Part shown: positions 45,125 to 58,106 of the stretch, one piece after another
Numbering within the stretch: position 1 is the stretch's first letter
How the letters are laid out: every line of letters starts with the position of its first letter
From: Fagopyrum homotropicum
Lineage: Eukaryota > Streptophyta > Magnoliopsida > Caryophyllales > Polygonaceae
NCBI GenBank assembly: GCA_033239125.1
Contig: BSWB01000005.1
Location: 21,691,447-21,755,446 of the forward strand
Length of the DNA: 64,000 bases
Direction: 5' to 3'
The notes under the pieces: model-generated
The model's database searches: none
Told to the model about the DNA's origin: nothing
What the model saw: only the letters and a program-made list of their open reading frames with translations
Program-made: the position numbers and the translations under genes

Positions 45125-46690
45125 TCTAACAGTCGGTTTCCTTTCTTCTCTGTCACCGCCCTGCAGTGATAGTGAGCCGTAGTCGTGGCAGGGTCAAGCC
45201 GCCCCTGCGGCTGACCCCAAATAGCGAAGATTTGTATTCTTCCATTTGATATTTTCTTTCCTTTCTTAGAAAATTCGATCTTCTGAGCCGTCTTTCCTTC
45301 TATCTTCTAACCCTAATTTTGACTTTTCTTGTTCTTTCCCAACCGTCCTCTTTATATTCCCTTCTTTTCTTCTGTTGTCTTCTTCAACCTCGAGCAAAGT
45401 GTCAGCCTTTCCATGTGAACTCCTGCAGAATCTTGTAAGTTCCTGAACCCTTTCGTTTTTCTTCTGTCCTTGAGTCCTCTGTTGCATGCTTTCCCTTCTT
45501 CTCTTCTCTTTCCTTCTTCTTAACATGAATCAAGATCGAGTGATTCTTTTTTGGCCTTCGTTGGCTGTTGTGCATGTGTTACAAGATCTTTTGGTTGAGT
45601 ATTGTCGTGTATGGAGTGAAGGTCGAAGCTTTGGTCTCCTTGTTGTTTTGTTGCTATAAAAGAAAAGCCCCAACATCGCTTTTGTCGGTGCACCGTCCCC
45701 ACGGCTGCACTCTACAGCCCCTGCAGTTTCACCCAGAATCCGCCCCCGCACCTTGGTTCATCCGTCCCTGCGGTTTCTCTACAGTAACTCCCGTCTTTGG
45801 TGAGTTTCTTCCATTCTTGCTTCCTTGTTTCTTTCCTTGAGCTTGTGTGGTTGATGTTGTTCCTTGGGAACCTTTGAGACTAGGAATCGTCTTCCTAGCA
45901 TGTTTGAGATTTGTTAGAGATCATTGAGACTAGAATTTTGTAGACTTCTAGCATTCGGTTCGTTTATGATTTTGTGATACCTTGTCTGAGCACGCATAGA
46001 TTATTTCCTTCAGGAAACTGAGCAGTTAGCTGACCCTTGTGTTACATTCGAATCTGGTAAGTCCCTTGGACTTATTTAGTTGTGTTCCGTGTATTGGTTT
46101 GACCGTATCGGTGGTGTTTGTTTGCTTTATCGTTATAACATAAACCGGACTACGACGACCTTATACCTTAATTGGCCTAAGTGTATTATAACCGGCGGTG
46201 ACCACTTGTCAAGTTCAGAATTGGGAAACTAGGAGGTGCTCTTGATTTAGTAATGGATAACTTATTAAAAGATAATAACCGGTTGTGTGTGAGCATGCTA
46301 TATGTTTATATTCTTATATGTGTTTGTGCCTTTACTATCTTTATGATATCTAGAATGTTAGCTAACGGTTTATACCGATGTTGTAGATGCCCTGCAAGTT
46401 AGAGATGTTGCTGAGTGATCCAGACGGATTGGTAGAACGGGGTTTCCGTACATTATATGACGGGATTGGGTTTATATTTTAGTTGTTGTCTTTTCTAGTT
46501 TGTTGTTGAACTCGGCTGAGAGTCCTTTGCTTTTTCCTTGTTACACCTTATGACTTTTTATATAGTTTTGGTTTTCGTTTATTTGTGCCTTTTGCAAGAT
46601 CCGATGTTATTGTTGTTACTCTTAGAGTCGGGACCCCTTGTGAGGTTCTAGCCCGTAACGCTTCGAGTTCTCAGAACTTGGGGTGTTACA
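45125..46690 (+). repeat. B-family solo LTR (sense)
   Basis: From a decayed start TCTAACAG to TTGGGGTGTTACA (1566 bp). Flanks are TGAAG and TAAAG, a TSD with one mismatch. It has CACCGCCCTGCAGTG near the start, TATATTCCC near 45352, a GTAAGTCCCTTGGACTTA hairpin at about 46057-46074, and the typical tail with GGACCCCTTGTGAGG. Frames inside (45266-45840) are not supported. Confidence 0.82.
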
Positions 46691-46695
46691 TAAAG

Positions 46696-47344
46696 AAACA
46701 AGTTACAAAGTATCATATAACATGAGAAAACGATGAAAGGAAAGTCCAAACCGGTCAAAGTCCGGTTTACCTCAGATTTAATCGAAAATAAAATTTTCGG
46801 GAGTTACATTGGGATGGATGCAAAAGCGATTGGTTGATCCGATCAAGGTTGATCGAGCAATCTATGAAGGAGAGTGGATAGTTGGTTCTTGAAGTATCCT
46901 CGAATGTGAAGTCTTGGATCAAAGATCTAAGGAATAACTTTGAGAGGGAAGAGGTGATATCTAAAATAAAGAAGGAGAATGTACTTTCAACTAAACTTGA
47001 TTTAATTTGAACATGTATTACAAGTGTGGTCAAACATCCCTTATATAGAGGATGGGGTCGGAACAAAAGGTCGGAATGAAAGGTAAAAAAATAAAGGTAT
47101 AAAAGAGAGATCCAATAGGATAAGCCTAAAGGAGGTCCAATTGGAAAACTTAAAAGAGAATATTCAACATGAATATCTATTTTATTATACATAAGCAAAA
47201 GCAAGAGAAATGTTGTCAAAATGGGCAAGCTTTATGTCAAGACAAGGCATGCCGTTTGCCGGGCCGTCTTAAGCCAAGGCACGGATGACATCAATATCCA
47301 AAAACTAAAAACAAGCGAAGGAACCAGTTACAAATGAAAGTTAC
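46696..47344. other. Unassigned segment upstream of the LINE
   Basis: No homology recognised. AAACCGG...CCGGTTT at 46748-46768 is a perfect 7-bp hairpin. The 153-residue minus frame at 46767-47228 is hydrophobic and Leu/Ser-rich but has no family feature or supporting context, so I treat it as chance. Confidence 0.3.
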
Positions 47345-49355
47345 ATGCTTTTGAAAGTTAAAACTAATTTTTTAAGAAAATTCTCTCGATCTCCATTGGA
47401 AATGTCTCTCTTGGAAGACAAACTCCATCTGATAAAGCAAAAATTAAGCAATGAAGAAAATATGAAATTAACAAGACCAACAACAAATGAAAAAAAATAT
47501 AAAAATGCCATTTTTGACATCATGTGCGATAAATCCCCGAGACCCGGTGGGATGCTTGCGGGATTCTATAAAAAATTATTTGGATATTGTGGGACTTGAT
47601 GTCACTAAAGCAGTCAAAGGCTTCTTCAGAATCGGAAAAACGCTTAGACAAATAAAACATACTTTCATAACCCTTATCCCAAAAAAGAACAACCCTATTA
47701 CAATCAATCACTTTAGACCTATAAGTTTATGTTCTACGATTTACAAAATAATTGTAAAAATAATACTAATAGGATGAAAACAATTATGTCTAAATTCATA
47801 CACCCTCTTCAATGTGCGCTCGTTTTAAAGCGATTAATACATGATAATATCCTTAATGTGCATGAATTTTTTCACTCATTCGGGTCCAAAAAGGGAAGGG
47901 AAGGTTGGGTCGCCATTAAATTGGATATAAAAAAGGCTATTGACCAAGTTAATTGGGACTTCATTCTTTATGTATTCATGGAGTTTGGTTTTAACGACAA
48001 ATTCTTAGGATGGATCAAGGAATGTATTACAAAATCTCTTTCTCCATTTTGGTTAACAACGGATCAACAAATGAATTCTTTTTGAAAAAGGAGAGAGACA
48101 AGGAGACCCCTAGTTACATATCTTCTTGTACCGGGGGCCAAAATTCTCACACAAATATTACAAAATGATCGTGACAACTTTGACAATCATATTGGGCTCT
48201 CGTTGTGTAGACAAGGAACTCCAATCTCGTTATTGTCCTTTGCAAATGACACGATAGTTTTCGCTAAGGCAAATGTAGCTTCTTGTCAAAGGACCAAGCA
48301 AATCTTCGAAACATATTGTTTTATATCGGGACAAAAAATTAACTTCCAAAAACAGCTTTTCAAACAACAAGGAATACAAGTGACAATTGCATTGATCAAT
48401 TAAAAGAATGTGCTTTCTATGATTTACACCACTGCCCTTGACAAAAATACATTGGATGCACAATCATTAATGCAAGGGTTACAACAAATACTTTTTAAGA
48501 TATTATTAAAAAAAACAAAGCAATAACTTGTAAAATGGGAAGCTAGGTTGCTTTCACAAGAAGGAAGAAATACCCATATAAAACACAATTTGGCTACCAA
48601 ACCATTTTACAATGCAAAGTTTTATGCTTTCAAACCACAATCTTAAGGAGTTGGACAAAACCTATAAAAAAAAGTTCTTTTTGAACAAAGGAGATTAGCA
48701 TAGACCTATCATTAGTTTAGATGAAATTTGTAAACAAAAAAAGATTGGTGATCTCGGTTTGAGAAAAACTAACATCATGAAAAAATCCTTACGCGTGAAG
48801 ATTCTTTGGAAAATTTGACAGAACCAAACAACGTGTGGGTAAAAGTCGTGAAAGAAAAGTACATGAAAAAACTTGACATACTTCACTACCAAAAGAAAAG
48901 CCCATCTTCATGGTTGTAGAATAACCTAATGAAACTCAAAGAGAGACAAATCCAAATGAGATCGATTGTTCTGTCAATTGAGGACTTATGTCGTTTAATT
49001 TTAGATTTTCCTTTTACCGAACAAATAATTAATAAAATCGATAGAATAATCTCGAAAAAAATAAATAAAAAAATCAAACATGAGATTAAAAAAAAGATAA
49101 ATGACATTCTCCAAGAAATCAAAGATAAAATTGGACCAAAGGAGTTCAGAAATTAATTTCGATGGTTCTAAACTTGATTATGGGGTTACCTCCATCGGTT
49201 ATGTTATTTGGAACCACAATAAAGAGGTTATCAATCTTGGTGCAAACAAAAATTACTTTAACTCAGTTCTAATAGCAGAAACCTTTGCTCTAAATCGGGC
49301 TTGCAAGAAGCTATCAAATTGCAAATAAAAAATATTGAAATCGAGGGTGACCATT
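47345..49355 (+). pseudogene. L1-type LINE reverse transcriptase and RNase H, first part
   Basis: Fragments in three frames follow the plant LINE ORF2 order: an AIFDIMCDKSPRPGG block (47500-47550), HTFITLIPKKNNP and HFRPISLCSTIYKI (47655-47750), a KLDIKKAIDQVNWDFI block with GFNDKFLGWI (47920-48020), SLLSFANDTIVFAKAN with the catalytic FADD changed to FAND (48225-48270), SGQKINFQK, then a zf-RVT-like region KKIGDLGLRKTN (48735-48770), and RNase H with NFDGSKLDYG (49155-49185). Many frameshifts and stops. The B element interrupts it at 49356-49360 in RNase H; the rest follows at 58112. Confidence 0.85.
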
Positions 49356-49360
49356 TGTGT

Positions 49361-51097
49361 TGTAACACCCCAAGTTCTGGGAACTCAAAGCGCTACGGGC
49401 TAGGACCTCACAATGGGTCCTAACCCTCAAAGTAGCAACGACACAACGGATCTTACAACAAGGCACACACAAATGAAAATCAAAACTCAATATAAAACCA
49501 AAGGTTTAAACAAAGGGAAACGTAAAACACTTGCAGACGAGTTCAAAACAAAGGTTTAAACAAAGGGAAACGTAAAACCCCGGTTGACCACACTGTCGGG
49601 ATCACTCGGCAACACCTATATTCTGCAAGGCATGTACAACATCGGTATAAACCCTTAGCTAACATTCTAGATATCAGAAAGACAATAAATGCACAAACAC
49701 ACATAAGGTAAAGTAAACACATAGCATGCTCACACTCAGCCGGTTATTATCTTTTATTACGTTATCCAGTTACTAATTCAATTTATGGTTGTTACACGAG
49801 AGTCGCTACGATCTCACCTCTGTCCCCTTTCACCAACAGGAATAGAACATATGCATCCTTCTGTCACCAGCTGGACTGGTCGCAAGAGCACCTTCCAGTT
49901 TCCCCATTCTGAACTAGACAAGTGGTAACCGCCCGGTATAATATACTTGGGCCAATTAAGGTATAACAAGGTCAATCCTATTTTGGTTATCAATTATAAC
50001 CATAAATAACAACACACCAAGCCAAAATAGTCAAACTAATATACGGAATGAAGCTAAGTAAGTCCAAGGGACTTACCACACTTGAAGGTAAACACAAAGC
50101 TCAGCAAACACTCGGATTCCCTTAGGAAAGAAGAACGGAAAGCCTGCTCAACAAGGCATCACAAATCAGGAACGAAACAATTACTAGAAGTCTATAACTT
50201 CTAGTTTCAATGATCTCTAAGAGATCTCCACAAGATAAGCTCCCGACCTTAGTCTTACAGAACACTAAGGGTCAACAACAACATCAAGAGGCAAGGAAAG
50301 GAACGAGGAAAGCAAGAAAGGAAGCAGCTCACCAAAGACGGGAGCTACTGCAGATAAAATTTAGGGGTGGCTGGGCAAGGCGCAGGGGCGACACAACAGG
50401 TAGACACAGGGGCGGCTCTGTGCAGGCGCGGGGGCAGGTACGGTGCACATGCTACTGTCAGCTTCTCATTTGACAATAGAACTTCGACAAGGCCAAAGCT
50501 TGCTTTCTCAACACTCAAACACTTCGCAACTCAACCAAGGGAGCTTATGAACGTCAACATATTAACAACGGAACGATCTACAAGAATCAAGACTCAAACT
50601 TGATCCTTGGAGAAGAAGGAAAGGGAGGAACAAAGAAGGAAACGAACATACCGGAAACGGCATGCAACAACACATGAACGTGATGAAGAACAACAAAGGA
50701 AGAACTTACACGTTCAACAAGATCACAGGAAGCAAAATTGCATCTCTCGAGGGTGAAGAAAACGTATGCAAGAATCGGGAAAAAGAAGAGAAGGCGGGTT
50801 TATATAGAAAAGGGGTGAAAAGATAGAAGGAAGGACATTCTAGGGTTATGAATAAGATAGAAAAGTCGGCCCATAAGATAGAAGACCGGATCTTCTATCA
50901 ATGGAAGAAAGATAAAATGAACGAAAATAGATTGGGCACGATCTGTGACGAATCCGCAGGTGCGGATTGCCCTGGCGCAGGACTGGCCGGACGCAGGGGC
51001 GGCTCACTTTCACCGTGGGGGCGGTGACAGCCAAGTCTCGTCGTTGGGGCGAACTTCTTCACCGCGAGGAGGTGGAGGCAAAAACTGGTGTCTTACA
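49361..51097 (-). repeat. 3' LTR of element B
   Basis: From TGTAACACCCCAAG to GGTGTCTTACA (1737 bp). TATA in minus orientation at about 50798-50805; hairpin 50055-50076; GGGGCGG repeats near 50370-50440 and 50985-51035. A local duplication of CAAAGGTTTAAACAAAGGGA lies at 49499 and 49552 (approximately). No genes. Confidence 0.9.
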
Positions 51098-51113
51098 TCA
51101 GATCCCCCTAAAA
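51098..51113 (-). other. Polypurine tract of element B
   Basis: TCAGATCCCCCTAAAA on the plus strand reads as TTTTAGGGGGATCTGA in element sense, directly upstream of the 3' LTR. It resembles the tract of element E. Confidence 0.7.
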
Positions 51114-51264
51114 ACAAGTCTCATCCCGATACTTGCAACAGCCCGAAAGATCACACAAAAACCACGCAGAAACACTGAACTCAACTCATATATTACCACT
51201 CAGAGCATATAACTCAAAACGTCACAAAAGCCTACGCAACACAAGAACGAATACTGAAACACAT

Positions 51265-52500
51265 CTATACTAAAGGTACAACTACATCTACATAGAACTT
51301 CGGATAGTTACTCTTGATACTATCCTCTGTCTCCCAAGTCGCCTCATCAGCTCCTTGTATCGACTACTGAATCTTATCATTAGTATGTCCTTCGAACGCA
51401 AACGCCTCGTACTAATCTCTAAGACAACTACCAGGTGCTCTACGAACGTATGATCTGGCTCGAACACTAAATCCTCATGGTTGATAATGTGTCTCGGATC
51501 TAGTATGTACTACCGTAGCTGAGACACATGGAAGACTGGGTGAACACCCTCAAGCCTCGGTGGAAAAGCAGGTATGTATGTTGCCTCTCAAACTCGCTCA
51601 AGAATCTCGAAAGGTCCGACATATTTGGGACTGAGCTTCCCCGTGATGCTGAAGCGTCTGACACCTCGTGTAGGAGAAACTCTCAGCCATACCTGAGCTC
51701 CAACTCTGAACTTTAGAGGTCTACGCCACTTATTCGCATAAGACTTCTGACGACTCTGCGCTGCTAGTATCCATTCTCTGATCAATGCTACTTTGGCCAT
51801 ATCATCTTGTATCTGCTCAGGTACTACCCGGCTAGCATTGCTCGGCTCGTCCCAACACAATGGTGTATAACATCTTTGTCCGTATAAATCCTCATAAGGA
51901 GCCATCCTGATCGAAGCGTGCCAACTGTTGTTATACAAAAACTCCACTAAGGGAAGGTGATTTGACAACACATGTCCCTAGTCTAACACGTAAGCTCGCA
52001 ACATATCCTCTAGAGTCTAGATGGTCCGCTCTGACTGACCATCAAGGTAAGGATGTAAGTAGTCGTGAATTGTAGACTCGTACCTAGGGCGGCATGCACT
52101 AGCTGCCAAAACCTCGAAGTGAACTGTCCGTCCCTATCAGAGACTATAGTCCTAGGTACTCCATGAAGTCTCACTATTTGCATAGTGAACTCCTCAGTCA
52201 GTCGACTTACCGGCGACGTCTCCTTGATCGGAATGAAACGTGTGGTCTTCAACAGTCGATCTATTATGACCCAAATAGCATCAAAACCTCGACTCGGTCT
52301 CAAACCGGTAAGGAAATCCATAGAGATGTCCTCCCACTTCCACTGAGGAACGGGGAGTGGTGTAGCTCGCCTCCTGGTCGATGATGCTCGATCTTGAGCC
52401 GCTAGGCGCTGGCAGGTCGCACACTGAGCTACATATCTCGTCACGTCTGGCTTCAAACCTCCCACCAGAAAGAGCGTCTGATATCCTAATATATCTTACT
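51265..52500 (-). pseudogene. pol: Integrase and C-terminal tail, element B
   Basis: Zinc-region remnant CATCQR and first catalytic Asp in SMDFLTGL, then IDRLLKTTRFIP and VSDRDGQFTSRFW (52010-52465). The catalytic-Glu region is frameshifted near 52020. The core continues at 51588-51971 with SIRMAPYEDLYGQRC and GKLSPKYVGPFEILERV; then HPVFHVS, DPRHIINHEDL and an EATWETEDS tail to about 51265. At least three breaks. The tail wording matches element E more than D. Confidence 0.85.
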
Positions 52501-54075
52501 CGCACCGGGGTGAATTGAGTAAGATGAACAATGAGCCTCTTGAAGGATCCGTTGTCTCAACTCTTGATCTAAAGGAACACGTACACCCTCTTGGCGTCTA
52601 AGATCCTATTGGCACCGACTACAAACTGTGGCGCCTCTCCTCGAGACATCCGGTCTCGGATCTGCGTCAAAGCTGGATAACTCTCTTGCTTCTTTCGGAT
52701 CTCAACCAACAGGTCAGGTAATATCTCCAAGGTGGATAACTGACTCTCGGAATCCGGAAAGTGGATATCCGTCTCCAGCCATGCCAAGTCTCGCTGCAAC
52801 TAAGGTTGAGCTGTCAGTCGAGCGATCGCCTTCTCCTTGGGAGTCTTCCTACTGAGGGCATCAGCTACCACATTTGCCTTTTGCGGGTGGTATAATATCT
52901 CAATGTCAAAGTCCTTGATCAACTCCAACCATCTGCGCTGGCGGTTATTCAACTCCCGCTGAGTGAATATATACTTTAGACTGTTGTGGTCTGTGAAAAT
53001 CTAACACGTAGTTCCGTACATATAATGCCTCCAAATCTTCAAAGTGTGAACAATAACAGGCAACTTAAGATTGTGGGTAGGATAATTCTCTTCATACGTC
53101 TTCAGCTGTCTCGACGCATAAGCAATCACCTTACCCCTCTGCATCAAGACATATCCCAAGCCAAGCTTGGATGCATCGCTGTCAACCAAAAAGTCCTCAA
53201 TGCCCTCTAGCTGAGTTAAGATAGGAGCAGAGGTCAACCTCTTCTTCAGCTCCTCAAAGCTCTGAAGGCACGGATCGGACCATACAAATCTTGTAGACTT
53301 CCTCAATAAGGAAGTGAAAGGTCGGGCGATCACTGAAAATCCCTCTACAAAACACCGGTAGTAGCCCACCAGTCCTAAGAAGTTGCATACTTCCTTGACG
53401 TTCTTAGGAGGCGGCCATGATGCTACTGACTCAATCTTCGCCGGATCTACATGACCAAGAAATGCCACCTCAAATATCCAAAACTCGCACTTAGAGAGCT
53501 TGGCGTAAAACTCTCTATCTTGTAGGACTTGGAGTACGATCCTCAAGTGCCCTGTATGCTTCTCTCTGCTACAAGAGTATACCAGAATGTCGTCTATGAA
53601 GACAACTACAAACTGGTTTAGGAAGTCGATGAAAATGTTGTTCATCAACTCCATGAAAACTCCAGGCGCATTCGTGATCCCAAATGGCATCACTACAAAC
53701 TCGTAGTGGTCATACTTGGTCCGAAATGTCGTCTTGGCTATGTCATACTCTCTCACCCTCAGTTGGTGATATCCGGATCTCAAATCGATCTGCGAAAACA
53801 CTAAAGCTCCATGCAACTGATCCAAAAGGTCGTCGATACGGAGCAATGGGTACTTATTATTGATCGTCACCTTATTAAGCTCTCGGTAGTCGATACATAA
53901 CCTCATTGACCCGTCTTTCTTCCTGACGAAGAGTACTAGTGCACCCTAAGGAGAAACACTAGCGCGGATAAAGCCCTTCTCTGCTAACTTCTCGAGCTGC
54001 TTCTTAAGCTCAAGCATCTTGATAGGCGTCATACGGTAAGGAGCCTTAGAGATCGGTCTTGTACGGGATCTAGAT
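52501..54075 (-). pseudogene. pol: Reverse transcriptase and RNase H, element B
   Basis: RT with MRLCIDYRELNK, GYHQLRV, MPFGITNAPG and the intact FIDDILVYS site (53001-53906). The region after FLGHV lacks about seven residues compared with element D. RNase H has DSDASKLGLG. A stop at about 52998-53003 follows MYGTTC; DHNSLKYIFTQRELNNRQRRW and HPQKANVVADALSRK continue to about 52850. Frameshifts occur near 53950 and 52560. Confidence 0.87.
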
Positions 54076-54445
54076 CAATGTCAAAGTCTACACTTCTCTA
54101 TGGAGGTAAACTTGATGGCTCTGCAAAAACGTCGGTAAACTCGCAAGCTACCGGAATTTCCTCAACGCTAGACTCGTACTATCCTTTATGGCATAGCACC
54201 AGAAAGCCTCGCAACCCTGACCGACAAGCCTCGCAGCTCGAACTGCACTGATGAATGTACAGGTCTTTCCGAGATCCCATCCTCGGAAAATCTCCACATG
54301 GCCAGACTTTGTTAGTTATCGTCACTATCCTCTTGCCGATGTCCAGAACTGCTTGATATCGATCCATCTAATCCATGTCCAGAATAACTTCTTGATTTAC
54401 TAAGTATATGACGAAGAAGTCAGCTGGCTAGTCGCGGCCTCCCAA

Positions 54446-54643
54446 TCAAATAGGGCAATCGCGAACCACTCGTCTACCTCTAATCTTACCCCTATCGGGC
54501 AATCCTATAAAGAAGATTTTCTCCCCTACGGTAACTAAGGTCAATCTATATACGCAAGCATCAGATATAAAAGAATGTGTAGCACCGGTATCGAAAAGAA
54601 CTCTGACATGAAAACCATTAATATGAATGGTACATGTGGTCAT
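54446..54643 (-). pseudogene. Aspartic protease fragment, element B
   Basis: Residues VLFDTGATHSFIS contain the catalytic Asp-Thr-Gly. The segment continues to VVRDCPI and then meets a stop. It lies between the zinc knuckles and RT, as expected for gag-pol order. Confidence 0.85.
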
Positions 54644-54879
54644 TAGCGTTGTCGGCTCTACAACACTCCTTAGCTCATAAACTCTAGCTGATGCATCCCT
54701 GGTGTCTACAGAACCACTAAATCGTCCCCTACCTCTTCTCTATCCCGGAGTGGAACCCTGAGGAGCGGTAAAACCAACAGCTCTTTGCTACTGCTGTTGC
54801 TGGTACTTAGGTCTCTGTCCACCTCCTACAACACTAGCAGGTGAAGATCCCTATTGAGACAGCGTCTTGCCCTGACGGC

Positions 54880-56086
54880 AAAACGCAGCTCTGTGTCCGG
54901 GCTTACCACAAGAAAAGCAAGTCACAACAGTCTTCTTACAATCTGCTCTCATGTATCCGACACCTCCGCAGATAAAGCACTTTCATGCTCTGTCAGAAAT
55001 CTGTACCGACTGTTGAAAACTAGAACCTCTCGGCGTCTGACTACGCCCGAATCCCGATGCTCCAGCTCCAACACTAGCTGGTACAGTCCTTTGTCTCTTA
55101 TCAAGACCTCCTATCTGAGAAGCTCTCCTTTGACCCGGTCGGTCTCTCTCATAAGCAAATGCTCTATCTTGATAGTCCGTCAAGGAATCACAACGGAAAC
55201 CAACAAGATAAGAGCGTGTAGACTCTCTCAATCTCCGAGAGAATAGATAAACATGCTGACACTTAGGTGGTGCAGATGGACTCAACAGAGACAACTCTTC
55301 CTGAAACTTGTTGATGATCTCAACAATAGGGATATCCTCGAATCCAACCTCGAAAAAATCTTAAAGACGGTCTCTCCTTATTGATGTAGGACAATAGTGA
55401 TCCCTGATCACCATCTTTATCTGCTCATAGCTGGTGACCTTACTGCGCATGGTCCTCCACCAGGAATGAGCCTGATCCTTCAACATTGTCTGTGTTATGT
55501 CGACTCGACGTCTCTTTGGGCAACTGATAGCCTCCATAACCAAATCCAGTTGCCCTAGCCACACTTCCACCTCTAATCTAGTCTTCCCCATGAAGGAAGG
55601 AACCTTCACGTGGTTGAAATCCTTCAACCAACATTCAGGCCTCGGCTCTCTCGTCTCAACTAGTACTCTAACGACCTCATCAACTCTAGTGGCCGGGGCA
55701 ACGACCTATGTCACTCTCTACGAAACCTTAATTGATCTCGTTGGAACTGGCGGTGCTGGTGCAGGTCCTCCAATCCTGATAGCCTCCTCAACTCTCTACA
55801 CGTATTCGTGGTATGCTGAACCTCTGATGGATACTCGACCAGGCTCGATCGACTGTGCTCGTTGTGCTCCGGACTTACCAGCGGTCCCGTTCCCAGCCTC
55901 AAGAACAACGCTTTTAACAACTTCTTTAGAAAACGCCTCAGCGATAGGCGGGTCAGCGACTACGGCTTGGCCCCGACCTCTAGCTAGTGGAGGTCTCCCT
56001 ACATGTCCTCATCCACAGATGGTAGGTGGAAGAGGAGGTCGACCCCTTCCTCGCCCCATAGCAAATGTAGCTCTAGTACACGTCAT
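54880..56086 (-). pseudogene. gag: Gag of element B
   Basis: A plausible start is the ATG at 56084-56086 (MTCTRATFAMGRGRGRP). The capsid-like core is at 55361-55627, with VKVPSFMGKTRLEVEVWLG and DQAHSWWRT. Two zinc knuckles lie at about 54890-54985: the first, CFICGGVGYMRADC, has Tyr in place of the metal-binding His; the second, CFSCGKPGHRAAFC, is intact CX2CX4HX4C. Several stops and frameshifts. Confidence 0.8.
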
Positions 56087-56266
56087 TTTCAATATGGATA
56101 TAGATATATAAGGTCACGCTACATCCAAAGTAGAAATCAAGGAAAAGCACATAAAGGCCAACACAAAAGAAAACTACACGGCTGAAATCCGCGGAGGTAG
56201 TGGTGGTCGCCCATACATCTATCCCAAACCGACAAATTTTAAAACAGAACCCCCTTTTGAAGACGT

Positions 56267-56352
56267 AGACCCTTGCGGGTTCTGTTTATTTATCTATCTG
56301 ACCTTTAGAAGATTTCGAGTGTCATTGTTGCCAACCTAGAGCTTTGATACCA
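56267..56352 (-). other. Leader stem-loop and primer-binding site, element B
   Basis: AGACCCTTGCGGGTTCT (56267-56283) is an inverted repeat with one bulge. GCTTTGATACCA (56341-56352) matches the initiator tRNA-Met site with one change. The same order and spacing occur in C and E. Confidence 0.7.
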
Positions 56353-56355
56353 TAT

Positions 56356-58106
56356 TCTAACACCCTATGTTCTGGGAACTCGAAGCGTTACGGGCTAGGA
56401 CCTCACAATGGGTCTCAACCCTCAAAGTAGCAATGATACAACGAATCTTACAACAAGGTACATACAAATGAAAACCAAAACTCAATATAAAACCAAAGGT
56501 TTAAACAAAGGAAAACACAAAAGACTCACAACCGAGTTCAAAACAAAAGGGAAACAACAACAAAAATATAAACCCGATCCCGACCTATAATGTATTGGAA
56601 CCCTGGCTGACCACACCGTCCGGATCACTCAGCAGCACCTATATCCAACAAGGCATCTACAACATCGGTGTAAACCGTTAGCTTACATTCTAGATATCAG
56701 AAAGTCAATAAAGTCACAAACACACATAAGGTAAAGTAAACACATAGCATGCTCACACTCAGCCGTTTATTATGTTTTATTACGTTATCCAATTACTAAT
56801 TCAACTTATGGTTGTTACACGAGAGTCGCTGTAATCTCGCCTTTGTCACCTTTCACCAACAGGAATAGAACTTATGCAATCTTCCGTCACCTGTTGGACT
56901 GGTCGCAAGAGCACCTCCCAGTTTCCCCATTCTGAACTAGACAAGCGGTAACCGCCCGGTTATAATACACTTGGGCCAATTAAGGTATAACAAGGTCAAT
57001 CATATTCCGGTTATCAGTTATAACCATAAACAACAATACACCAAGCCAAAACAGTCAAACTAATATACGGAATGAAGTTAAGTAAGTCAAAGGGACTTAC
57101 CTCACTCGAAGGTAAACTCAAAGCTCAGCAAACACTCAGATTCCCTCAAGAAAGAAGAACAGAAAGCCTGCTCAACAAGGCATCACGAATCAGGAATGAA
57201 ACAGTTACTAGAAGTCTATAACTTCTAGTTTCATTGATCTCCAAGAGATCTCCACAAGATAAGGTCCCAACCTTAGTCTTACAGAACACTAAAGGTCAAC
57301 AACAACATCAAGAGGCAAGAAAAGGAACGAGGAAACCAAGGAAGGAAGCAGCTCACCAAAGACGGGAGCTATTGTAGATAAACCGCAAGGGCGGGTGGGC
57401 AAGGTGCGGGGGCAGCTGAACAGGTAGCCTCAGGGGCGGCTCTATGTAGGCGCGGGGGAGGGTACGGTTTAGAAGCTATTGTCGGCTTCTCGTTTGACAA
57501 CATAACTTCGACAATGCCAAAGCTTGCTTTTTCAATACTCGAACACTTCACAACTTAGCCAAGGGAGCCTGCGAACGTCAACATATTAACAACGGAACGA
57601 TCTACAAGAATCAAGACTCAAACTTGATCCTTGGAGAAGAAGAAAAGGGAGGAACGAAGAAGAAAACGAACAGAAGGGAAACAGCATGCAGCAACACATG
57701 AACGTGATGAAGAACAAGGGAGAAAGAACTTACACGTTCAGCAAGATCATAGGAAGCAAGGCTTCAGCTCTCGAGGGTGAAGAAAACGTATGCTAGAAAC
57801 GGGAAAAACAAGAGAATGCGGGTTTATATAGAAAAGGGGTGGAAAGATAGAAGGAATGATGTTCTAGGGTCATGAATAAGATAGGAAAACCGGCCCATAA
57901 GATAGAAGATCGGATCTTCTATCTATGGAAGGAACATAAAACGAACAAAAACAGATCGAATACGATCTGTGGCGAATCCGCAGGGGCAGATTGCCCTACC
58001 GCAGGGGCGGCTCACTGTCACAGCGGGGGCGATGACAGCCAAGGCTTGCCGTTGGGGCGGCCTTCTGCACTGCGGGGGCGGTGAAGGCAAAAACTAGGGT
58101 CTTACA
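56356..58106 (-). repeat. 5' LTR of element B
   Basis: From TCTAACACCC (normally TGTAACACCC) to CTAGGGTCTTACA (1751 bp). TATA in minus orientation at about 57823-57830; hairpin 57080-57101; GCAGGGGCGG and GCGGGGGCGG repeats at 57390-57450 and 57980-58085. Frames inside are not supported. Confidence 0.9.

Larger units (their letters stand above)
49361..58106 (-). mobile_element. Tekay-type LTR retrotransposon B, complete but decayed
   Basis: LTRs 49361-51097 and 56356-58106, primer site 56341-56352, polypurine tract 51098-51113, and a broken gag-pol between. TSD TGTGT is perfect (49356-49360, 58107-58111). The LINE frame is continuous across it. The same LTR family occurs in this window as two solo LTRs and one truncated copy. 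Confidence 0.92.

Noticed and set aside
42805..46690. A single element bounded by inverted B LTRs
   Set aside because: Each LTR has its own near-perfect 5-bp TSD and no internal domain lies between, so two solo LTRs are simpler.
46767..47228. 153-residue hydrophobic minus frame
   Set aside because: No motif, no start context and no homology I recognise; AT-rich surroundings make it plausible by chance.
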